Assembly (NCBI GenBank): GCA_902632275.1
Contig: CACPBW010000004.1
Span: 1 to 54,131 of the forward strand
Reading direction: 5' to 3'
From: an uncultured Pelagibacteraceae bacterium
GTDB taxonomy: Bacteria > Pseudomonadota > Alphaproteobacteria > Pelagibacterales > Pelagibacteraceae
Length of the DNA stretch: 54,131 bases
A model generated the notes under the pieces. It did no database searches. It was given only the letters and a program-made list of their open reading frames with translations, and was not told the DNA's origin. The position numbers and the translations under genes were made by a program. Position 1 is the stretch's first letter, and the number at the start of each line of letters is the position of its first letter. This document shows, in pieces, positions 49,426-54,131 of this stretch.

Positions 49426-50241
49426 TTATATTTTGCCATACTCTGACCATGAACCATCATAAATGACAGGATTATACTTATTATCAATTAAGGAATATGC
49501 AAGTGCTAAAACTGAGGCTGTAACACCAGAGCCGCATGAAAACACAACTTTTGATGAAAAATCATGTTTTAAAACTGATTTAAAAATTTTTAACAATTCT
49601 TCTTTAGATTTAAATGTTTTATCCTTTTCTATTAATTGCTTGAATGGCAGGCATAAAGAATTTGGTATAGATCCACTTCTTAAACCTTTTCTTGGCTCTT
49701 TTTCTTTCCCCTCAAATCTTTCTTTACTTCTTGCATCAAGAATTTTAAATTCCTTATTAATAATATTTTGTTCAATTTGCGTCTTTGATTTTACTAAATC
49801 TTTTTTTTCTTTTGATATGTAATGCGATTTCGGAAAAACTATTACTTCTTTTGTAATCTGTCTTTTTTCTGATTGCCATTTTTCAAGGCCACCATTCATA
49901 ACACTTACAAGCTTAGGGTCATGTCCAAAATAGATAAAAGTGTACCATAATCTACAGGAGCTGATTAAATCAGAATTATCATAAACAATAATTCTATCTT
50001 CATTTTTTATACCTAAACCTGAAACAATTTCATCCCACTTTTTACGAGACGGCAACATATGTGGTAATTCTGTATTCTGATCAGAATTTTTATCTAAATC
50101 AAAAAACAATGCATTTGGTAAATGCTGACTCAAATATTCTTGATATGGATTTCTCGAAGCATTAGGAAGATGCCAAGAACAATCAATCAATTTTATATTA
50201 CTCAAATTATTTTCAACCCAATTAGTTTCTACTAGAGACAT
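49426..50241 (-). CDS. sseA: 3-mercaptopyruvate sulfurtransferase
   Basis: A 271-residue protein with two rhodanese domains. The N-terminal one is inactive (LIDCSWHLPNASRNPYQEYL). The C-terminal one has the catalytic Cys236 in FSCGSGVTAS, the loop typical of mercaptopyruvate rather than thiosulfate sulfurtransferases. The RSGSIPNSLCLPF stretch is also characteristic. It transfers sulfur from 3-mercaptopyruvate to thiols or cyanide. It directly follows msrA with no gap, and the pump adaptor gene follows after three bases. Confidence 0.93.
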   Translation of the reverse strand: MSLVETNWVENNLSNIKLIDCSWHLPNASRNPYQEYLSQHLPNALFFDLDKNSDQNTELPHMLPSRKKWDEIVSGLGIKNEDRIIVYDNSDLISSCRLWYTFIYFGHDPKLVSVMNGGLEKWQSEKRQITKEVIVFPKSHYISKEKKDLVKSKTQIEQNIINKEFKILDARSKERFEGKEKEPRKGLRSGSIPNSLCLPFKQLIEKDKTFKSKEELLKIFKSVLKHDFSSKVVFSCGSGVTASVLALAYSLIDNKYNPVIYDGSWSEYGKI

Positions 50242-50685
50242 TTATCTTTTTTCGAGATATTTTTGATGATATTCCTCAGCTATACAATAATTTTTTATTT
50301 GTGAAATTTTAGTAACCACTTTCCCAGAATATTTTTTGTTGTATTTTTCTATTATTTTTTTTGCAATATTTTTCTGTTCGTCATTAAGATAAAAAATTTC
50401 ACTTCTATACTGTGTACCAAAGTCTGGTCCTTGAGAATTTAAGGTTGTAGGATCATGTATTTCAAAAAAGTAATCTAAAATTTTTTCATATGAAATTATG
50501 TTTGGATCAAAGTCTAGTTTAACAACTTCAGCATGATTCGTATCTCCTTCACAAACTTCTTGATAACTTGTTTTACTCGTATTACCTCCGCAATAACCTA
50601 CCTCAGTTTTAAAAACACCGTCTAATCTACTGAACTTTATTTCAGGTCCCCAAAAGCATCCACAAGCTAATACTGCTATTTCCAT
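50242..50685 (-). CDS. msrA: Peptide methionine sulfoxide reductase MsrA
   Basis: A 147-residue reductase repairing methionine-S-sulfoxide. The catalytic cysteine is in ACGCFWGPE at the N-terminus. VGYCGGNTSKTSYQEVCEGDTNHAEVVKLDFDP and FEIHDPTTLNSQGPDFGTQYRS are strongly conserved, with IAEEYHQKYLEKR at the end. It is a compact form without the N-terminal or C-terminal extensions of E. coli MsrA. It is the first gene of a four-gene minus-strand run, divergent from the EamA gene. Confidence 0.95.
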   Translation of the reverse strand: MEIAVLACGCFWGPEIKFSRLDGVFKTEVGYCGGNTSKTSYQEVCEGDTNHAEVVKLDFDPNIISYEKILDYFFEIHDPTTLNSQGPDFGTQYRSEIFYLNDEQKNIAKKIIEKYNKKYSGKVVTKISQIKNYCIAEEYHQKYLEKR

Positions 50686-50694
50686 TGATTATTA

Positions 50695-50707
50695 AGTTTA
50701 TTAAACT
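50695..50707. repeat. Palindrome in the msrA / EamA divergent gap
   Basis: AGTTTA-T-TAAACT is a perfect 13-base palindrome placed in the 34-base gap between the two divergent start codons. It could be an operator, or chance in AT-rich DNA. Confidence 0.3.
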
Positions 50708-50719
50708 AAAGTTAATCTT

Positions 50720-51601
50720 ATGTTTTCTAAAAATCAATTAGGTTTTTTGTACATGTTCTTGTCTGTATGTGCATTTTCCGTAATGGATCTAATTGTAAAA
50801 TGGTCAGATAACTATCCTTTGGGCCAGGTAATCTTTTTCAGAGGTTTTTTTGGCTTAGTTCTTTATTATTTTGTGATCCCTAAAGAAAGACTTAAAGATT
50901 TTTACTTCACAAAAAGGCCAATGTTACACTTCTCAAGATGTTTTTTTGGACTGATGGCTTTACTATCTATTTTCACAGCATTGAGAAATCTACCATTGGC
51001 AACCGTTGTAAGTATTTCGTTTGCTGCACCAATTTTTACAACAATTTTTTCAATTTTTTTCTTAAGTGAAAAAGTTGGTTATTTTAGATGGTTAGCGGTC
51101 TTTGTTGGTTTCGTTGGAATTATTATTATTTCTGAACCAGGTTTAAGTTCTTTAAATGTTTATTATATCTTTCCAGTCATTTTCGTTTTAGGAATGTCAT
51201 ATGTTGCTATTTCAATCAGACAATTATCCTCGACAGAACCAGTTTGGCTAATTTCATTATATTTTTCTGCAGCAATTACATTAGCGGGTTTATTTACGAT
51301 ACCTTATGGGTGGTTAATGCCAAATTTAACAGACCTAATACTTTTATCCTTGATAGGAATTTTTGGAGGTGTTGCAAATCTATGGCTGAGCCAATCTTAT
51401 AAATTTTCAGAGGTATCATTGGTTACACCATTAAAATATTTAGCTTTAGTTTTTGCAATAATTTTTGGTTATTTCATTTGGGATGAAATACCAACAATAA
51501 AAACCTTAGTAGGCGCAACATTAGTTATTACCTCTTCAGTAATCATTTTTAGAAGAGAGATTTTATTAAAAAAACAAATTTCAACGGCGCGACATGACTA
51601 A
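50720..51601 (+). CDS. EamA/DMT family transporter
   Basis: A 293-residue membrane protein with ten predicted helices arranged as two five-helix EamA repeats. Features of the family include SVCAFSVMDLIVKW in helix 1, FFRGFFGL, LPLATVVSISFAAPIFTTIFS near the end of the first repeat and EVSLVTPLKYLALVFAIIFGYFIWDE in the second. The substrate is unknown; members export or import metabolites such as amino acids and nucleotide sugars. Its stop overlaps the next gene by eight bases. Confidence 0.88.
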   Translation: MFSKNQLGFLYMFLSVCAFSVMDLIVKWSDNYPLGQVIFFRGFFGLVLYYFVIPKERLKDFYFTKRPMLHFSRCFFGLMALLSIFTALRNLPLATVVSISFAAPIFTTIFSIFFLSEKVGYFRWLAVFVGFVGIIIISEPGLSSLNVYYIFPVIFVLGMSYVAISIRQLSSTEPVWLISLYFSAAITLAGLFTIPYGWLMPNLTDLILLSLIGIFGGVANLWLSQSYKFSEVSLVTPLKYLALVFAIIFGYFIWDEIPTIKTLVGATLVITSSVIIFRREILLKKQISTARHD

Positions 51602-52220
51602 ACCACCTAAATACTGGAATAAAGCAATCAGTTATTTATCATCAAAAGATAAGATTATGAGGTCTCTAATAAAAAAGTATAACGACACATTTTTAACTAC
51701 CAGAAGAGATGTTTTTTTCTCCCTATGTAAAAGCATTATAGGCCAACAGATCAGTGTTGCTGCAGCAAACTCTGTGTTTATAAAATTTAAAAAGCTTTGT
51801 AAAAACAAAATTAATCCAAAAACAGTAAATAAATTAAGTTCACAACAGCTAAAAAAATGTGGATTAAGTCGTCAAAAAGTTAAAGGTATTAAAGAACTAG
51901 CAAGTAAGATTCATAATAAAAGTTTTAATCCAAATTTAATTAAGAATATGAATGACGAAGATGCGATAGCATATTTATCAACTTTAAGACAGATTGGTAG
52001 GTGGTCAGCTGAAATGATTTTGCTTTTCACTTTTAATAGACAAAATATCTGGCCTTTACAGGATATAGGCCTTTTAAGAGCGATATCAAACAATTATAAT
52101 AAAAAATATTTACCACCGAAAATTTTTGTTGATAAATTATATAAAAAATTTTCACCCTACTGTTCAGTTGCAACTTGGTATTTATGGAGATCTATAGATG
52201 ATGAACCTATTCAGTATTAG
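51594..52220 (+). CDS. AlkA-type DNA-3-methyladenine glycosylase (HhH-GPD)
   Basis: A 208-residue base-excision repair glycosylase. FFSLCKSIIGQQISVAAANSVF is the first conserved helix region, GLSRQKVKGIKELASKI follows, and the helix-hairpin-helix with catalytic Asp is in LRQIGRWSAEMILLFTFNRQNIWPLQDIGLLRAI. It lacks the N-terminal domain of E. coli AlkA and resembles the short single-domain glycosylases. It would remove alkylated purines. It overlaps the upstream EamA gene by eight bases and the convergent DUF1330 gene by four. Confidence 0.88.
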   Translation: MTKPPKYWNKAISYLSSKDKIMRSLIKKYNDTFLTTRRDVFFSLCKSIIGQQISVAAANSVFIKFKKLCKNKINPKTVNKLSSQQLKKCGLSRQKVKGIKELASKIHNKSFNPNLIKNMNDEDAIAYLSTLRQIGRWSAEMILLFTFNRQNIWPLQDIGLLRAISNNYNKKYLPPKIFVDKLYKKFSPYCSVATWYLWRSIDDEPIQY

Positions 52221-52504
52221 CTTGCTTCCACTATTTGGTGATGTCTTACAACATGCCCATCAAGTACTTCATGAGCATCTTGGTATTCCTTCGAGTCATA
52301 GCATTCTATTGCTGTATTATAATCAGGGAATTCAACAACAACAGTACGTGGAGAATTAATACCTTCCGTAGTTTTATTTTTTCCTCCTCTTACAATGAAT
52401 TTTCCAGAAAACTTCTCGACAGCTGGCTTAGCCTTTGAGGCATACTCTTTTAATTTCTCAGGATTGTCGATTTTTTCGTATATACACACCCAGTAACCTT
52501 TCAT
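52217..52504 (-). CDS. DUF1330 family protein
   Basis: A 95-residue ferredoxin-like-fold protein of the DUF1330 family. The pattern KGYWVCIYEKIDNPEKLKEYASKAKPAVEKFSGKFIVRGG and RTVVVEFPDYNTAIECYDSKEYQDA is typical. The biochemical role of the family is unknown. The ATG at 52504 is chosen because it overlaps the glycosyltransferase stop by one base (TAATG) and begins with the family pattern MKGYW; a start four codons earlier is less likely. Confidence 0.85.
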   Translation of the reverse strand: MKGYWVCIYEKIDNPEKLKEYASKAKPAVEKFSGKFIVRGGKNKTTEGINSPRTVVVEFPDYNTAIECYDSKEYQDAHEVLDGHVVRHHQIVEAS

Positions 52505-53394
52505 TAGTCTAACCACCTTTCATATTTTGATTTGTTATTTTTAATATAATCAGGCAATTTCTGAAAATCATATTTCAAAAGTTTTTCTCCTTTACCAAAT
52601 TTTTTTGTTCTTTGATCAACATTTAAATTATATATTGCTCGTTTTTCATCCATAATTTCTGTAATTTGTTTAATTGTTAAAGGTTCTAGTTCAAATTCAA
52701 TGTGATGAAGGTAAGACTTTAGTTTGTGGTAAATTTCTTCTGGAGTTTTAATATTTGTAAAATGCCATCCACCGTTATCTATGAATTTAATACTTGAGTA
52801 TTTATTATCTGAAAAAAGAGTATCTAACCTATAAAAAGGAAACTTTCTGTCTTTTATGTTTCTAAGCCATTGAGGACTTTTTAAATTCTTTTTCTTACAA
52901 GCTTTTGTTCCTATCCATGAAAAATTGGGTAATTTTAAATTAAATTTATAATAAAACATTTCTTGTTTGAACATTATAATTTTTTTATTAATTTTTGAAA
53001 AATCTAAATTTTGAAGATTTGGTATTTCATCTACATCAGAAATTAAAACTAAATCTTCATTATCAGCCTCTGTTAATCCATTTACTATAAAGTTTCTTTG
53101 GTTATTTTCTCTTTTTCCTGCATTAAACATATATTTGCTGATTGTTATATCCTTATCTTCATCCTCTTTGATAATATCTAAATTATTTGGTATTTGATCG
53201 TAAACTAAATAGAGAATTTTTTTTTTAAATTTCTGATATCTATCTATATCGAATTTTAACTCCCTTTTTTCACCTTTATGATTAAATTTACTTTCAACTA
53301 TCACAAAGTAATCTACTTGATCATCTAAAAGATTTAGTCTTAAGTCTAAAACTAAATCTTCATCAAAATACATAAAACAGTCAAATATTTTCAT
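52504..53394 (-). CDS. Glycosyltransferase family 17 protein
   Basis: A 296-residue cytoplasmic protein resembling GT17, the family of beta-1,4-mannosyl-glycoprotein N-acetylglucosaminyltransferase. FDCFMYFDEDLVLDLRLNLLDDQVDYFVIVESKFNHKG at the N-terminus and DLVLISDVDEIPN (a DxD-like metal site) are the hallmarks, with GGWHFTNIKTPEEIYHKL towards the C-terminus. Bacterial members probably modify surface polysaccharide; the acceptor is unknown. It stands alone apart from DUF1330 downstream and is divergent from the phosphoribosyltransferase gene. Confidence 0.85.
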   Translation of the reverse strand: MKIFDCFMYFDEDLVLDLRLNLLDDQVDYFVIVESKFNHKGEKRELKFDIDRYQKFKKKILYLVYDQIPNNLDIIKEDEDKDITISKYMFNAGKRENNQRNFIVNGLTEADNEDLVLISDVDEIPNLQNLDFSKINKKIIMFKQEMFYYKFNLKLPNFSWIGTKACKKKNLKSPQWLRNIKDRKFPFYRLDTLFSDNKYSSIKFIDNGGWHFTNIKTPEEIYHKLKSYLHHIEFELEPLTIKQITEIMDEKRAIYNLNVDQRTKKFGKGEKLLKYDFQKLPDYIKNNKSKYERWLD

Positions 53395-53419
53395 AAATAT
53401 ATTTAATTAAATCTAATAC

Positions 53420-53425
53420 TATAAT
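53420..53425 (+). promoter_or_regulatory. Possible -10 element of the phosphoribosyltransferase gene
   Basis: A perfect TATAAT lies 11 bases before the ATG in the 42-base divergent gap. The -35 region is poor, so the site is tentative in such AT-rich DNA. Confidence 0.35.
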
Positions 53426-53436
53426 AATAATTATAA

Positions 53437-53958
53437 ATGGAAAAAAAATTAATAATAAATTTTCAGGAATACCTAGATACTGTTGAAAAGCTTGCAATAG
53501 AGGTAAATAAAAAATTTAAACCAACTGTTCTTGTTGGTATTATGAGAGGAGCCGCACCTATAATAGATATTTTATCAAGAATATTTAAATTACCGACAGC
53601 TTATATTGTTATACAAAGCTATTCAGGAAAAGGATTAGAGGATAAACAGGGAGATCTTATTTTTGCAAGAGATATAAGCTCAATAGCTCATCAAAAGGAC
53701 TTTGAAAGAGTTCTGCTAGTTGATGACTTATCAGATACTGGGCTTACTTTAAACAGAAGTATTGATTGGTTAAAAAATTATGAACCAGTAAAAAGTTACA
53801 TAAAAGATATTAAAACTGCTTGTTTATGGAAAAAAAAATCATCTAAATTCAACCCAGATTTTTGTCCTATCAAATTAGATGGAGATCCTTGGATTGTTCA
53901 ACCAACTGAACATTATGAGGAAATATCTATTGATAAAATAATTGAGAGAAACAAATAA
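53437..53958 (+). CDS. Purine (xanthine/guanine-type) phosphoribosyltransferase
   Basis: A 173-residue type I phosphoribosyltransferase. VGIMRGAAPIIDILSRIF binds pyrophosphate, and the PRPP loop is VLLVDDLSDTGLTL. LWKKKSSKFNPDF and DPWIVQPTEHYEE resemble the base-binding part of xanthine/hypoxanthine enzymes. The convergent NCS2 permease downstream supports purine salvage. Which purine is used is not clear. A TATAAT at 53420-53425 predicts a leader of about five bases. Confidence 0.85.
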   Translation: MEKKLIINFQEYLDTVEKLAIEVNKKFKPTVLVGIMRGAAPIIDILSRIFKLPTAYIVIQSYSGKGLEDKQGDLIFARDISSIAHQKDFERVLLVDDLSDTGLTLNRSIDWLKNYEPVKSYIKDIKTACLWKKKSSKFNPDFCPIKLDGDPWIVQPTEHYEEISIDKIIERNK

Positions 53959-53980
53959 GGCCAGAATTAAATCTGGCCTT
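53957..53980. terminator. Bidirectional terminator between the purine PRT and NCS2 genes
   Basis: AAGGCCAGA and TCTGGCCTT form a 9-bp perfect stem with a six-base loop. It is followed by ACTTTT on the plus strand and by TATTTG on the minus strand. It begins within the PRT stop codon and ends 14 bases before the NCS2 stop. Confidence 0.8.
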
Positions 53981-53994
53981 ACTTTTAAATAAAT

Positions 53995-54131
53995 TTAAGC
54001 TACAGCAAAACTTATTGCACTAAGAACTGCGATAACCCATATAGCAGGAGAAGTCGTTGAAAATTTACCTGTGAATATTTTTATTAAAGCATAAGAAATA
54101 AAAGCTAAAGCTATACCATTGCTTATACTGT
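53995..54131 (-). CDS. NCS2 family purine permease (C-terminal end only)
   Basis: The last 45 codons of a gene whose start lies beyond the window. The translation contains SISNGIALAFISYALIKIF and ends with WVIAVLSAISFAVA, which matches the final membrane helices of NCS2 permeases for adenine, guanine or hypoxanthine (the SI..GIA.GFI.Y pattern). Its position next to a purine phosphoribosyltransferase fits uptake and salvage. The substrate cannot be given from this fragment. Confidence 0.75.
   Translation of the reverse strand, partial: SISNGIALAFISYALIKIFTGKFSTTSPAIWVIAVLSAISFAVA

Overview
The window is strongly AT-rich, almost fully coding, and has no tRNA, rRNA, insertion sequence, prophage or CRISPR array. 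The gene content and order fit a streamlined marine alphaproteobacterium, and the SAR11 clade (Candidatus Pelagibacter type) is the best guess. Supporting signs are very short intergenic gaps, widespread start/stop overlaps, convergent genes that overlap at their 3' ends, a SAM-II riboswitch before metX, a class I lysyl-tRNA synthetase, the chvI-chvG-ahcY neighbourhood and the metX-metW pair. The identification is inferred from gene content and composition; no database was searched.

Layout. Bases 1-4640 (+) hold the end of sucB, lpd and priA. Bases 4748-9532 (+) are the F1 ATP synthase operon atpHAGDC. Bases 9525-16068 (-) are a long operon read from rplU: rplU, rpmA, obgE, proB, proA, nadD, rsfS, ctpA, rppH. 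Bases 16131-18524 (-) are metX-metW-gloB with a SAM-II riboswitch leader, divergent from hisC-tyrC (18716-20699, +). Bases 20676-25758 (-) are trkH, ampG, an NlpC/P60 hydrolase and a TPR-sulfotransferase. Bases 25846-29325 (+) are lysS, pyrD, rpmB and a VUT-family transporter. Bases 29322-32433 (-) form a three-gene polyamine operon (ornithine-decarboxylase-like, deoxyhypusine-synthase-like, agmatinase-like) behind a leader with a terminator-like hairpin. Then come regA (+), bioY and an ABC ATPase (-), polA, chvI, chvG, ahcY, a tsaE-amgK-type fusion and murU (+), gpmA (-), VanZ-like, nuclease and lytic-transglycosylase-like lipoprotein genes (+), the msrA-sseA-adaptor-RND pump operon (-), an EamA transporter and an AlkA-type glycosylase (+), DUF1330 and a family 17 glycosyltransferase (-), a purine phosphoribosyltransferase (+), and the 3' end of an NCS2 permease (-) at the edge.

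How the genes work together. Central energy metabolism is represented by the E2/E3 subunits and F1 ATP synthase. Methionine synthesis (metX/metW) and the methyl cycle (ahcY) are present, the first apparently under SAM control. The AmpG permease, NlpC/P60 hydrolase, AmgK-like kinase domain, MurU and transglycosylase-like lipoprotein look like parts of a peptidoglycan turnover and recycling route. The phosphoribosyltransferase and NCS2 permease form a purine salvage pair.

Most unusual items: the polyamine operon, which pairs a bacterial deoxyhypusine-synthase homologue with a ureohydrolase and has a candidate attenuator; the SAM-II leader, which is followed by a U8 tract and lacks a clear Shine-Dalgarno; several genes whose best promoter predicts almost no 5' leader; and the TsaE-kinase fusion next to murU. 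I did not find a clearly new multi-gene defence or mobile system.
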